A stretch of 64,000 nucleotides of DNA, from contig NZ_JAERSE020000003.1 in NCBI RefSeq assembly GCF_016735585.2, positions 620,001 to 684,000 on the forward strand. The letters run 5' to 3'. A model generated the notes under the pieces. That model saw only the letters and a list, made by a program, of their open reading frames with translations. It was not told the DNA's origin and did no database searches. Position 1 is the first letter of the stretch; every line of letters begins with the position of its first letter. Below, piece after piece: positions 9,180 through 18,163 of the stretch. This DNA is from Chryseobacterium tagetis. GTDB taxonomy: Bacteria; Bacteroidota; Bacteroidia; Flavobacteriales; Weeksellaceae. Made by a program: the position numbers and the translations under genes.

Positions 9180-9638
9180 ATGGAAAATGTTAAAATAGAA
9201 CCTTTCAAAGTAATCGGTATCTCGGTAAGAACGACTAATGAAAACGAGCAAGCAGGAAAAGATATTCCGGTACTATGGGAGAAACTGATGAATGAAAATA
9301 TTTTGAGTAATATTCCGAATACAATTGATAACACCATTTATTCAATATATACGGATTATGAGAAAGATCATACAAAGCCTTATACAACAGTTCTGGGCTG
9401 TAAAGTAGAAAGCCTGGATTTTATTCCGGAGGGAATGGTCGGTTATTCCTTTGATGGCGGAAAATATGTGAAATTTACAGCAACAGGAGACCTGTCAAAA
9501 AATTTAGTTATTAATGAATGGTTGAAAATTTGGAAGATGGATGTTGGGAGAATTTTTACGGCGGATTTTGAAATTTATGGAGAAAAAGCTCAAAATCCTA
9601 CCGATGCGGAAGTTGATATTTTAATTGCGGTAAAGTAA
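9180..9638 (+). CDS. GyrI-like / AraC effector-binding-domain protein
   Basis: A stand-alone small-molecule-binding domain of 152 residues with the GyrI/BmrR-type pattern. It has an N-terminal strand (FKVIGISVRTTNEN), a central helix containing IPVLWEKLMNE, the motif YSIYTDYEKDHTKPYTTVLG, and a late segment KYVKFTATGDLS followed by a helix with INEWLKIW. Such proteins bind hydrophobic or cationic ligands, or inhibit partners such as gyrase. No DNA-binding domain is attached. A palindrome sits over its promoter, suggesting control by a dimeric repressor. Confidence 0.78.
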   Translation: MENVKIEPFKVIGISVRTTNENEQAGKDIPVLWEKLMNENILSNIPNTIDNTIYSIYTDYEKDHTKPYTTVLGCKVESLDFIPEGMVGYSFDGGKYVKFTATGDLSKNLVINEWLKIWKMDVGRIFTADFEIYGEKAQNPTDAEVDILIAVK

Positions 9639-9664
9639 GCGTGTAGAATGAATCTTGTAGATAT

Positions 9665-10021
9665 TTAATTAAAAACATATTTCCAATAGACTAAAATTCC
9701 TGCAATTACAGACACGATCGCCATTAAAATCACTGCGCCTGCTGCAATATCTTTAATAAACCCAATTCTTCTGTCAAATTCAGGGTGTACAATATCGCAG
9801 ATTTTTTCAATGGCTGTATTGAAGATCTCGGCTATTAAAACACCAAAAGAGACAATTAAAATTAAAATGGTATCTATCGAAGAAAGTTTTAAATAGAAAA
9901 TCAAAGAGAGATTAATAAAAAAAGCCAAAAGCTCGATCTGAAAATTTCGTTCACTTTTTATCATCAAAAAAATACCTCGGAAAGCGTTAAAAAAACTTTT
10001 ATGAATAGGAGGCTTTCGCAT
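9665..10021 (-). CDS. Diacylglycerol kinase-family membrane enzyme (probably undecaprenol kinase)
   Basis: The 118-residue membrane protein matches the DgkA family: an amphipathic N-terminus, three membrane segments (about residues 28-48, 50-72 and 92-115), and the catalytic signature EIFNTAIEKICD followed by KDIAAGAV. It phosphorylates a lipid alcohol with ATP at the inner membrane. In bacteria without membrane-derived oligosaccharides the substrate is usually undecaprenol, which is my preferred but unproven reading. It converges on the GyrI-like gene and diverges from the next gene. Confidence 0.88.
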   Translation of the reverse strand: MRKPPIHKSFFNAFRGIFLMIKSERNFQIELLAFFINLSLIFYLKLSSIDTILILIVSFGVLIAEIFNTAIEKICDIVHPEFDRRIGFIKDIAAGAVILMAIVSVIAGILVYWKYVFN

Positions 10022-10052
10022 GATATTTTTTTACAAATATAGAATAAGTACT

Positions 10053-10083
10053 TTGAAATTACTATGCGAATCAATTATCTTTG
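10053..10083 (+). promoter_or_regulatory. Bacteroidota promoter, TTG (-33) and TATCTTTG (-7)
   Basis: TTG at 10053-10055 and TATCTTTG at 10076-10083 are 20 bases apart, the usual spacing. It drives the secreted protein at 10099. The -7 box covers the TTG codon at 10081, so that codon cannot be the start. Confidence 0.65.
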
Positions 10084-10098
10084 AAAAAAATAACAATA

Positions 10099-10710
10099 AT
10101 GAAGAAAAATCTATTGATCGGTATATTTGTTTCTGTTTCAGCTTTTGCCTTTTCTCAAGAATATAAACAAAAATTTTCCCGCGAAGTTTGTGAATGCATA
10201 AAAAATATTGATGCAACAAACAAAACGAAAAAAGAGATGAGTACGCAGTTTGGCTTATGTGCTTTCAAACATGCGGCATCTTATAAAAATGAGCTTAAAA
10301 GAGATTTTGGAATTGATCTTGTTGCGGATATCTCTAACGAAAAAAAGATGGAAAATTTTGGAGTACAGGTGGGAATGATGATGGTGACCGAATGTCCTGA
10401 TGTTTTTTCAAAAGTAATGGGTGATGACGAAAATGATGGTGACGCAGAATCTTCTCAACTGCTTATTAGCGGAACTGTTTCAAAAATTGAAAAAGATAAT
10501 TTTTTAGTATTTCATGTGGTGGGAGACAATAAAAACTTAACCAAATTTTATTGGGTCTCAACCATAGAATCCAATCTTGATTTGCCTAAAGAATACAATG
10601 GTCTGGTAAATAAAAAAGTGAATATTAGCTACTATACAACGGAGATTTTTGATGCAAAAATCAACGATTATAAAAACTTAAACATAATTTCAAGTTTGAA
10701 AACAGATTAA
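10099..10710 (+). CDS. Exported protein of unknown function
   Basis: I take the ATG at 10099, because the upstream in-frame TTG lies inside the promoter. The product (203 residues) has a signal peptide ending AFAFSQ, then a Cys-containing helical part (REVCECIKNI, GLCAFKHAA, MMVTECPDVF) to about residue 115. A beta-rich second half follows (LLISGTVSKIEKDNFLVFHV onward) that could be an OB- or lipocalin-like barrel. I recognise no family. It lies alone upstream of dnaN with its own promoter. Confidence 0.72.
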   Translation: MKKNLLIGIFVSVSAFAFSQEYKQKFSREVCECIKNIDATNKTKKEMSTQFGLCAFKHAASYKNELKRDFGIDLVADISNEKKMENFGVQVGMMMVTECPDVFSKVMGDDENDGDAESSQLLISGTVSKIEKDNFLVFHVVGDNKNLTKFYWVSTIESNLDLPKEYNGLVNKKVNISYYTTEIFDAKINDYKNLNIISSLKTD

Positions 10711-10764
10711 CGATGGATGTTAATAACTCTCATAATTATTCTTTTCTATCTGTTTTCTATTTAT

Positions 10765-10772
10765 TATATTTG
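10765..10772 (+). promoter_or_regulatory. dnaN -7 box TATATTTG
   Basis: Matches TAnnTTTG, 21 bases before the dnaN ATG. No clear TTG at -33. Confidence 0.5.
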
Positions 10773-10793
10773 TAGAAACTTATTTTTAAATCT

Positions 10794-11924
10794 ATGAAAT
10801 TTATTATTTCAAGTGGTGAACTGCAGAAGGCGTTACAAACTGTAAGTGGTGTAATATCAAGCTCTCAATCGAGACCTATTTTAGAAAACTATCTTCTTGA
10901 ACTAGACGGAAACAACGTTACCATTACAGCATCTGATGGCGAGACTACTCTTGTAACTTCTCTTGAAGTGAAGTCTGATGATACAGGGAAATTTGCTGTT
11001 CCGGCTAAAATTTTTCAGGATTTTATTAAGACATACGGAGAGCAGCCACTTACCTTAGCGGTGAAGGATAATGCGGAAGGAACGGGAAGTCAGCTTGAGA
11101 TTTTAGATGAGAAAGACAATTTCGCAGTAGCATTAGATAATGCAGATGACTATCCTGAATTACCTGAATTTGACGCTTCCCAAAGTGTTACAATGTCTGC
11201 AGGAGTTTTGTCTGAAGCATTAACCAATACCCTTTTTGCAACAAGTAACGACTCTCTTCGTCCGGTAATGACAGGAGTATTGTTCCAGTTTGGAGAAAAC
11301 GAAACCAACTTCGTTTCTACCGATTCTCACAGATTGGTTGTGTACAAAAGAACAGACTTAATGAATGCCGAGCCAATGGAATTCATTATGCCTAAAAAAC
11401 CTTTGAATATTTTCAAAAATATCTTAGCAAGTTCAAACGAAGATGTGACTATCGATTTCAATGAGAACATGGCTAAATTTACGTTTGGTAAGCATATCTG
11501 GATCTGTAGACTGATCGATGGGAAATATCCTAACTATACGGCGGTAATTCCTAAGGAAAACCCGAATGTATTAACGATTAACAGAAACTTATTGTTGGGA
11601 GCAATCAAAAGAGCTTCTATCATGTCAAACAAATCTACCAATCAGGTAAGATTCAAGCTTTCTGCAAACATTCTTCACCTTCATGCAGAAGATACAGAAT
11701 ATGCAAACAAAGCAGATATGCAGATTCCTTGTGATTACAACGGGGAAGATATCAACATCGGATTTAGCTCTAAATTCTTAACAGAAATGTTGACAATTCT
11801 AGGGTCAGACGATATCACCATGAAAATGTCTCAACCTAACAGACCGGGAATCATCGAGCCGCTTGATGGTCTTGAAGACAACGAAAACATCTTAATGTTA
11901 TCAATGCCGGTAATCGGATTGTAA
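10794..11924 (+). CDS. dnaN: DNA polymerase III beta subunit (sliding clamp)
   Basis: The 376-residue protein has the three repeated clamp domains (about 1-120, 130-250 and 255-376). Family segments include FIISSGELQKALQTVSGVIS at the N-terminus, RPVMTGVLFQF and STDSHRLVVYKR in domain 2, and the C-terminal NILMLSMPVIGL, which corresponds to the family's MPMRL-type end. It encircles DNA and holds polymerase III and repair enzymes. It is not next to dnaA or recF here, consistent with scattered replication genes in Bacteroidota. A terminator follows. Confidence 0.96.
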   Translation: MKFIISSGELQKALQTVSGVISSSQSRPILENYLLELDGNNVTITASDGETTLVTSLEVKSDDTGKFAVPAKIFQDFIKTYGEQPLTLAVKDNAEGTGSQLEILDEKDNFAVALDNADDYPELPEFDASQSVTMSAGVLSEALTNTLFATSNDSLRPVMTGVLFQFGENETNFVSTDSHRLVVYKRTDLMNAEPMEFIMPKKPLNIFKNILASSNEDVTIDFNENMAKFTFGKHIWICRLIDGKYPNYTAVIPKENPNVLTINRNLLLGAIKRASIMSNKSTNQVRFKLSANILHLHAEDTEYANKADMQIPCDYNGEDINIGFSSKFLTEMLTILGSDDITMKMSQPNRPGIIEPLDGLEDNENILMLSMPVIGL

Positions 11925-11944
11925 TAATATTTAAAAAAATAGAT

Positions 11945-11979
11945 AAAAAAGAGATTGATTTTTTCAGTCTCTTTTTTTT
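11945..11979 (+). terminator. dnaN terminator
   Basis: Hairpin AAAAAAGAGATTGA / TCAGTCTCTTTTTT with one wobble and a T-rich loop, ending in eight T. Confidence 0.75.
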
Positions 11980-12121
11980 GTTTTTATATCCTTTCAAAGA
12001 CTTTTGTAATACTTTCTTATCGTAAAAAACGGCTGTTCTTCTATACAATTCTACCGTTTGTCTATTACATTTGATATTGGTTTCATGATTGAGCAATTTT
12101 GTTTTGTAAAACAGACAGACA

Positions 12122-13426
12122 ATGAAACAGTATCTTATTATAGCACTCTTTACCAGCATCTTTGCGCCTGCTCAAAAAATATGGACGCTTCAGGATTGTC
12201 TTAATTATGCAGTAGAAAATAACATCACTGTTAAAAAAACAGTTTTAAATAAAACAACTGCTCAAATCAATTATCAGCAACAAAAAAACAATAAACTGCC
12301 GACTATTTATGGTTCCTCTTCTTTGGGACTGACTAATGGATCGAGTATAGACCCTATTACCAGTAGTTTTGTCAACCAGAATATTCTTTCAAACAGTTTC
12401 GGGATTTCAGCCAATGCGGTTTTGTATCAGGGGAATAAATTGAACCTTCAGATTGAGCAAAATAAAATACTGGCAGATCAGTCAGAATTGTACCAGAAAC
12501 AAGCCGAAAATAATATTGTTCTGAATGTTCTGAATGCTTATCTACAGGCTTTGTATTACTATGAAGGGATAGAAATTGCAAACAATACGGTAAGTTCTTC
12601 AGCTCAGGAATTGAAACTCACACAGACAAAATATAAAAACGGGGCTATTTCAAAATTAGAACTGGCAGATGTAGAAACTCAAAATGCTCAGAATCAATAT
12701 ACGGTGGTGAGTAGTCAGAATCTTTATAACCAGCAGGTTTTAAAACTGAAACAGTTGCTAGAATTAGATCCAAGTGTTGATTTTCAGATTGAAAAAGTGG
12801 AGATGAACGATTTGATGGATGAAATTCCTGAAAAACAGCAGGTATATGCATTAGCAACAGAAAATCTTCCGGATCTGAAAATTTATGATGCCCAAGGTGA
12901 AATTCTTAACAAAAGTCTTAAAATTACAAAAACAGGGTATTTACCAACACTTTCTGCAACAGCAGGCTTGAATACAGGATTTACAAGTACACAGGATTAC
13001 AGCTATTTTAATCAGGTTAAAAATAACTTTAACAAATCTGTTGGACTGTCTCTGAATATTCCGATTTTCTCAAAAAAACAAAATGAGACCAATGTGCAGC
13101 TTGCAAAAATAAATATTGAACAGAATAATCTGGACAAAATAAGCGCTGGAAAAACATTGTATTCCAATATAGAAACGGCTTGGCAAAATGCAGTTGCCAA
13201 TCAGGCTCAGCAGAAATCGTCAAAAGTAGCGAGAGATAATGCGAAACTTGCGTACGATTTAGCTAATAAGAAATTTGAATTCGGAGGATTGACAACCACT
13301 GAACTTGCGGTAAGCAGAAATACGTATCTCACAAATGAACAGACGTACATTCAGTCAAAATATATGGCGGTTTTGTACACGCAGCTTCTGAACTTTTACC
13401 AAGGTAAAACATTGACGACAAACTAA
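12122..13426 (+). CDS. TolC-family outer-membrane efflux channel
   Basis: First gene of the efflux operon. The 434-residue protein has a signal peptide (MKQYLIIALFTSIFAPAQ) and begins with the TolC-typical WTLQDCLNYAVENNITV. It shows the two long coiled helical repeats of the family: LELADVETQNAQNQYTV in the first half and LAYDLANKKFEFGGLTTTEL near the end. It forms the trimeric duct through which the MacA/MacB pair below would export its substrate. The next gene starts 30 bases after it. Confidence 0.9.
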   Translation: MKQYLIIALFTSIFAPAQKIWTLQDCLNYAVENNITVKKTVLNKTTAQINYQQQKNNKLPTIYGSSSLGLTNGSSIDPITSSFVNQNILSNSFGISANAVLYQGNKLNLQIEQNKILADQSELYQKQAENNIVLNVLNAYLQALYYYEGIEIANNTVSSSAQELKLTQTKYKNGAISKLELADVETQNAQNQYTVVSSQNLYNQQVLKLKQLLELDPSVDFQIEKVEMNDLMDEIPEKQQVYALATENLPDLKIYDAQGEILNKSLKITKTGYLPTLSATAGLNTGFTSTQDYSYFNQVKNNFNKSVGLSLNIPIFSKKQNETNVQLAKINIEQNNLDKISAGKTLYSNIETAWQNAVANQAQQKSSKVARDNAKLAYDLANKKFEFGGLTTTELAVSRNTYLTNEQTYIQSKYMAVLYTQLLNFYQGKTLTTN

Positions 13427-13456
13427 AATAAAAATAACGGAACAAAATATAAAGCT

Positions 13457-14716
13457 ATGAATCCGAAATATAAAAAATACTTTAAAAACTCAATTATTAC
13501 GCTTGTTGCAGTTGTTGCGATCTTCTTTATCTATCAATATTTTACTCAGAAAAAAGATGCGAACATCTCAATACAGACCGTAAAGATGAGTAAACAAAAT
13601 ATCACTACATCTGTTACAGCAACGGGAACGGTAGAGCCGGTAGATAAGATAGAAGTAGGGACGCAGGTTTCAGGGATCATTAATCATATTTATGTTGATT
13701 ACAATTCTCAGGTAAAAAAAGGACAACTGTTGGCAGAACTGGACAAAACCAACCTGCAGGAGTCTGTGAACAATGCATTGGCTCAATATGAAGCCGCTTT
13801 GAATGAACTTAATTACTATCAGCAGAATTATAACCGTCAAAATAATATGTTCAGATCAGGAGTCATCAGCAAGGCAGATTATGAACAGGCCGCTTATCAG
13901 GTGAAAAATTCTCAACAGACTGTAAGCCAAAGAAAAACGGCATTAGCACAGGCAAGAACAAATTTAAGTTATGCGAATATTTATGCGCCTATTGACGGGA
14001 TTGTTTTAAGCCGTGAAGTAGAAGAAGGACAGACGGTTGCAGCAAGTATGACGACACCTACGCTTTTCTCTATTGCAAAAGATATCACCAAAATGCAGGT
14101 TGAAGCCAATGTAGATGAAGCAGATATAGGTGACGTGAAAGTGGGACAGCGAGTGAGTTTTACGGTAGATGCTTATCCTCAGGAAGAATTTAACGGAAAA
14201 GTTCGTCAGGTGAGATTAGCGGCGACTACAGAATCGAATGTAGTGACCTATACCATAATTATCGATGCAGATAACTCTGAACAGAAATTGAAACCCGGCC
14301 TTACTGCAACAGTTACCATTTTTACACAGGAATTAAAGAATATTAATAGTGTTCCGGCGGCAGCAATTAGCTTTAGTCCAGAGACAGAAGTCTTACAGAA
14401 ATACTATTTGCAAAATCAGTTGACAAGTAAGATTCCTGAAGCGAAAACAGGAAAAAATAAAGAGAAATATATCTGGATAAAAAATAAAGACAATAGCCTT
14501 TCCCAGAAGCAAATTACAATAGGAATCAGTGATGGGATTAATATTCAGGTTAGTAATGGCTTAGCGGGTAGTGAAGAAATTGTAACCGCTTTGGATGAAC
14601 AGCAGGAAGCAGTGGCAAAATCAGGATCAGAAAGCAGTCCTTTCATGCCTAAAAGACCGAATAACAACAATAAAAAATCAAGCTCAAGCCAAAGTCCGAC
14701 TCCTCCCGGAAACTAA
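13457..14716 (+). CDS. MacA-like periplasmic adaptor subunit
   Basis: A membrane-fusion protein of 419 residues anchored by one N-terminal membrane segment (residues ~12-26). Order of parts: lipoyl half with TGTVEPVDKIEVGTQVSGII, alpha-hairpin (~95-165), second lipoyl half (ANIYAPIDGIVLSREVEEGQ), beta-barrel (VDAYPQEEFNGKVRQVRL), and a membrane-proximal domain. The last ~30 residues are Ser/Pro/Asn-rich and look disordered. It bridges the MacB-type transporter to the TolC-like channel encoded on either side. Confidence 0.9.
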   Translation: MNPKYKKYFKNSIITLVAVVAIFFIYQYFTQKKDANISIQTVKMSKQNITTSVTATGTVEPVDKIEVGTQVSGIINHIYVDYNSQVKKGQLLAELDKTNLQESVNNALAQYEAALNELNYYQQNYNRQNNMFRSGVISKADYEQAAYQVKNSQQTVSQRKTALAQARTNLSYANIYAPIDGIVLSREVEEGQTVAASMTTPTLFSIAKDITKMQVEANVDEADIGDVKVGQRVSFTVDAYPQEEFNGKVRQVRLAATTESNVVTYTIIIDADNSEQKLKPGLTATVTIFTQELKNINSVPAAAISFSPETEVLQKYYLQNQLTSKIPEAKTGKNKEKYIWIKNKDNSLSQKQITIGISDGINIQVSNGLAGSEEIVTALDEQQEAVAKSGSESSPFMPKRPNNNNKKSSSSQSPTPPGN

Positions 14717-14797
14717 AAAGAAGGAGCATTAAAATTAATCAGCAATAAAAAAGTTTAAACCTTTTGGATTTGACTTATAATCTAAAATCAAAGCAGC

Positions 14798-15535
14798 ATG
14801 AAACCCATTATCCATATAGAAAATTTGAAGCGCGAATTCAGAATGGGAGACGAAATTGTTCACGCCTTAAAAGGAATCAATCTTACCATAAATGAAGGTG
14901 AATTTGTAACCATAATGGGAACCAGTGGTTCTGGTAAATCTACCTTTCTGAATGTTTTAGGATGTTTAGATCAGCCGACCTCAGGAACGTACGAGCTGGA
15001 TGGCGTTTTGGTAAAAGAGCTTAATAAGAACCAACTGGCAGAAATTAGAAATAAAAAAATCGGATTCATCTTCCAATCCTACAATTTATTGGCAAGAACA
15101 AGTGCGCTGGAAAATGTAGAATTGCCATTATTGTATAACCCTAAAGTTTCAGCAGAAGAAAGGAGAGAGCGTGCTGTAAAAGCGCTGAAACAGGTTGGGT
15201 TGGAAAGCAGAATTCATCATGTTCCCAGCCAGCTTTCCGGAGGACAGCAGCAGAGGGTCGCTATTGCAAGAGCGTTAGTCAATCGTCCTGTCATTTTATT
15301 GGCAGATGAAGCAACCGGAAACTTAGATACCAGAACTTCTTATGAAGTCATGAATCTTTTTCAGGAATTAAATGATCAGGGAATTACTATAGGATTTGTA
15401 ACCCATGAAAATGACATTGCAAAATTCAGTAAAAGAACGGTGGTTTTGAAAGATGGAAATATTACTGAAGACCGATTGGTGCCCCAAAGATTATACGCTT
15501 CGGAAGAGTTGGCAAAACTCCCACCGGCAGAATAG
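14798..15535 (+). CDS. MacB/LolD-type ABC transporter ATPase
   Basis: A 245-residue ATPase of the MacB/LolD class. It has Walker [10 protein letters not shown] at residues 41-49, a Q-loop in [12 protein letters not shown], signature [15 protein letters not shown], Walker B plus D-loop [13 protein letters not shown], and an H-loop in FVTHE. It lacks the permease part, which is encoded separately at 15705, whereas classical MacB is a fusion. It is the third gene of the efflux operon. The 170-base gap to the permease carries alternative hairpins. Confidence 0.92.
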   Translation: MKPIIHIENLKREFRMGDEIVHALKGINLTINEGEFVTIMGTSGSGKSTFLNVLGCLDQPTSGTYELDGVLVKELNKNQLAEIRNKKIGFIFQSYNLLARTSALENVELPLLYNPKVSAEERRERAVKALKQVGLESRIHHVPSQLSGGQQQRVAIARALVNRPVILLADEATGNLDTRTSYEVMNLFQELNDQGITIGFVTHENDIAKFSKRTVVLKDGNITEDRLVPQRLYASEELAKLPPAE

Positions 15536-15607
15536 TTAGAGAATTTTTTGTTCTAATATATAATTAGTTTGGTGTGTTTTAATGAAGACGGATTACATGC
15601 AGTAATG

Positions 15608-15685
15608 TTTGCAGACCGGCAATGAAGCCGGATTGAAAAGAAAGAATGACGAAGAAATGAAGAAGGCGGTCTGCAAATGTTTTTT
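15608..15685 (+). promoter_or_regulatory. Attenuator-like competing hairpins inside the efflux operon
   Basis: A long-range stem TTTGCAGACCG (15608-15618) with CGGTCTGCAAA (15667-15677) is followed by TGTTTTTTT, giving a terminator form. A local stem CCGGC (15616-15620) with GCCGG (15627-15631) uses some of the same bases and would compete. This lies between the ATPase and permease genes and could set their expression ratio. Confidence 0.45.
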
Positions 15686-15704
15686 TAATTAAAAAAAGAA
15701 AAAA

Positions 15705-16922
15705 ATGAACTTTTTAAACTTACTTAAAATAGCCTGGAAAGCAATCTTACTTAATAAAACCAGAGCAATGCTTACCATGCTCGGAATTATTATAGGAGTA
15801 GCCTCTGTTATTGCGATGTTGGCAATAGGAGAAGGATCCAAAGAAAGTATCAAAAAAAATATTTCCAGTATGGGAGCCAATCTGATTACAGTGCGTCCCG
15901 GAGCAGGAATGATGGGTGGTGTGCGTTCAGATCCTTCCGCAATGCAAACGCTGACTTTAGCAGATTACAACGCCTTAAAAAAGCAGGTGAAACTCATTAA
16001 AAATATTTCGCCTTTGGTAAATGGTAGCGGACAGAGTATAGCAGGTTCCAACAACTGGCCGACTTCAATCTACGGAGTGTCTCCAGAATATTTGAAAATC
16101 CGTGACTGGGGAGTAGAAGAAGGTTCTATGTTTACAGAAGATGATATTGAAACATACGGGAAAGTTGCAATAATCGGAAAAACCGTTCAGGAAAATCTTT
16201 TCCCGAATGAAAACCCGATCGGAAAAATGATCCGTTTTAAAAATATTCCGTTTAAAGTGATCGGGGTTTTAAAAGAAAAAGGAGAAAATACCTTTGGGCA
16301 GGATCAGGATGATATCATTATTGCGCCTTATACGGCGGTTCAGAAAAGAATTTTGGCTCAGACCTATTTGCAATCTATTGTAGCGTCCTCTTTAAATGAA
16401 GAAAATTCCGAAGCGGCAGTCAATGAAATAAAAGCCGTGATGGAAAATCAGCATAAGATAAAACCTGAAGCAGACAATGATTTCAACGTTTCTTCCCAGC
16501 AGGAACTTATCTCTACATTTAGCTCTACCAGTGAAATGTTAACCGTACTTTTAGTGGCTATTGCAAGCATTTCTCTAGTGGTAGGAGGAATCGGAATTAT
16601 GAATATCATGTATGTTTCCGTAAAAGAAAGAACCAAAGAAATAGGCTTGAGAATGGCGATCGGAGCAAAAGGAAATGACATCTTAATGCAGTTTCTCATA
16701 GAGTCGGTGCTGATCAGCATTACAGGCGGAATTTTAGGCGTAATGATTGGCCTGGTCGCAACTTTCTGTGTAAAACAATTTGCAGGATGGCCCGTAAGTA
16801 TTACCATGAGTTCTATCATTATTTCTTTTGCAGTTTGTACAATTACAGGAGTCTTTTTCGGATGGTATCCTGCAAGAAAAGCGGCTCAGGCAGATCCTAT
16901 CAATGCACTGAGATACGAATAA
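15705..16922 (+). CDS. MacB-type ABC transporter permease
   Basis: The 405-residue inner-membrane protein has the MacB/FtsX layout: one membrane segment near residues 20-42 (MLTMLGIIIGVASVIAM), a large periplasmic MacB-PCD domain (~45-270), and three C-terminal membrane segments (~285-310, 330-355, 370-390). ERTKEIGLRMAIGAKGNDIL is the cytoplasmic coupling segment and GWYPARKAAQADPINALRYE the C-terminal family ending. With the ATPase, adaptor and TolC-like genes it completes a tripartite exporter for a peptide, lipid or macrolide-like substrate that sequence does not reveal. Confidence 0.92.
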   Translation: MNFLNLLKIAWKAILLNKTRAMLTMLGIIIGVASVIAMLAIGEGSKESIKKNISSMGANLITVRPGAGMMGGVRSDPSAMQTLTLADYNALKKQVKLIKNISPLVNGSGQSIAGSNNWPTSIYGVSPEYLKIRDWGVEEGSMFTEDDIETYGKVAIIGKTVQENLFPNENPIGKMIRFKNIPFKVIGVLKEKGENTFGQDQDDIIIAPYTAVQKRILAQTYLQSIVASSLNEENSEAAVNEIKAVMENQHKIKPEADNDFNVSSQQELISTFSSTSEMLTVLLVAIASISLVVGGIGIMNIMYVSVKERTKEIGLRMAIGAKGNDILMQFLIESVLISITGGILGVMIGLVATFCVKQFAGWPVSITMSSIIISFAVCTITGVFFGWYPARKAAQADPINALRYE

Positions 16923-16954
16923 ATGAAAAATTTAATTCTAAAATTATAAGAAAA

Positions 16955-17038
16955 ATGCTGGAAAAAATTTTAAATTCACTAATCCGAAAATTTCATAAAT
17001 CCGGAATTTTCAACGGACTGAATAAATTTAAGTTTTGA
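16955..17038 (+). CDS. Possible 27-residue basic peptide
   Basis: A short frame starts at an ATG preceded by TAAGAAAA, 32 bases after the permease stop, and ends TGA at 17038. The predicted peptide (MLEKILNSLIRKFHKSG at its N-terminus) is amphipathic and basic, with seven Lys/Arg and regularly spaced hydrophobic residues. It lies in the 207-base gap between the permease and the histidine kinase. It may be chance; if real, it could be a membrane-active peptide or a ligand of the neighbouring sensor. Confidence 0.25.
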   Translation: MLEKILNSLIRKFHKSGIFNGLNKFKF

Positions 17039-17129
17039 TTGAGAAGAAAATCATCTTATAGAAAACATTTGTTTTTAAAGAATTAATGCAGGTTTCGCAA
17101 CATATATATAACTGAAGCAACAATAAACA

Positions 17130-18161
17130 ATGATTACCTTAAAAAATAAAAAACTGGAAGTCAGCATTCACTTATTGATCTGGCTGGTTCTTTTCTTCCT
17201 TCCTGCGGCTTTTTCGCTGGGCTCAGATGGAAACTGGCTGGAGCTTTTCAAGCATTTTTGGTTGCAGTTGATTTTTCTGGCGGTTATTTTTTATATCAAT
17301 TATCTGGTATTGATCAATTGGCTTTATACCAATAAAAAGTTAGGTTTTGTCTTAATAAATATTGGACTTATTATTGCGCTGATCATTTTTAAACACCAGA
17401 TTTTTGACTGGATAGAATCACCAAGACCAAAAGGGGGAGGAGGAGGAAGACGACCGCCGGAAGGATTCATTTACTTCATGGATTTTATGATCTATATGAT
17501 TCCCGTTGCTTTTTCAATTGCAATAAGTTCCGGACAGAAAATGAAACAGGCAGAAGAAATCAAGCGTGAAGCAGATAATATCAAATTGAAATCAGAATTG
17601 CAGCATTTAAAATATCAGTTGCAACCGCATTTTTTCTTTAACGCTTTAAACAACATCTATTCCTTGATTGATTTTGCACCGGAAAAAGCAAAGCACAGCA
17701 TTCACAGTCTAGGCAAACTGATGAGACACCTTCTGTACAAAACTGACGTAGAAAAAATAAGATTGTTTGATGAGATCGACTTTTTGAACAAATATATTGA
17801 GCTGATGACGCTCAGACTCAACGATAATACCAAAGTATTGACAAGCTTTCCGAAGATGATCCCAAATCTTGAGATCGCTCCCTTACTTTTCATTTCTATA
17901 GTAGAAAATGCCTTTAAACATGGGGTTTCGGCAACGCAGCATTCAGATATCAGCTTTAAAATGGAAATTGTGGATGACGAAATTCATTTTACCGCTTCCA
18001 ACTCTAATTTCCCAAAAACAGAAATGGATAAAAGCGGTTCTGGGATTGGGGTTGAAAATCTCAAAAAAAGATTAAGTTTGCTGTATCCCGAAAAATATGA
18101 ATTCCATTCCCATCTCAATAACGGAATGTATATTGCAGAAATGAAACTGAAAACAAAATAA
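17130..18161 (+). CDS. LytS/YehU-type sensor histidine kinase
   Basis: A 343-residue kinase with four membrane segments (about 11-31, 42-64, 72-90 and 112-132). A Gly-rich loop (residues ~101-106) and RRPPEG lie between segments three and four. The His_kinase domain follows, with the phospho-acceptor His167 in QLQPHFFFNALNN. A degenerate HATPase domain shows the N-box SIVENAFKHGVS and the G-box SGIGVENLKKRL. It pairs with the LytTR regulator two bases downstream and likely senses envelope stress or a ligand, regulating the exporter upstream. Confidence 0.9.
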   Translation: MITLKNKKLEVSIHLLIWLVLFFLPAAFSLGSDGNWLELFKHFWLQLIFLAVIFYINYLVLINWLYTNKKLGFVLINIGLIIALIIFKHQIFDWIESPRPKGGGGGRRPPEGFIYFMDFMIYMIPVAFSIAISSGQKMKQAEEIKREADNIKLKSELQHLKYQLQPHFFFNALNNIYSLIDFAPEKAKHSIHSLGKLMRHLLYKTDVEKIRLFDEIDFLNKYIELMTLRLNDNTKVLTSFPKMIPNLEIAPLLFISIVENAFKHGVSATQHSDISFKMEIVDDEIHFTASNSNFPKTEMDKSGSGIGVENLKKRLSLLYPEKYEFHSHLNNGMYIAEMKLKTK

Positions 18162-18163
18162 AA

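Noticed and set aside
10081..10098. TTG start giving a six-residue longer exported protein
   Set aside because: The TTG is part of the TATCTTTG promoter box; the ATG at 10099 begins a normal signal peptide.
16448..16819. 123-codon antisense frame in the MacB-type permease
   Set aside because: Composition is the mirror of the hydrophobic permease segments and there is no independent support.
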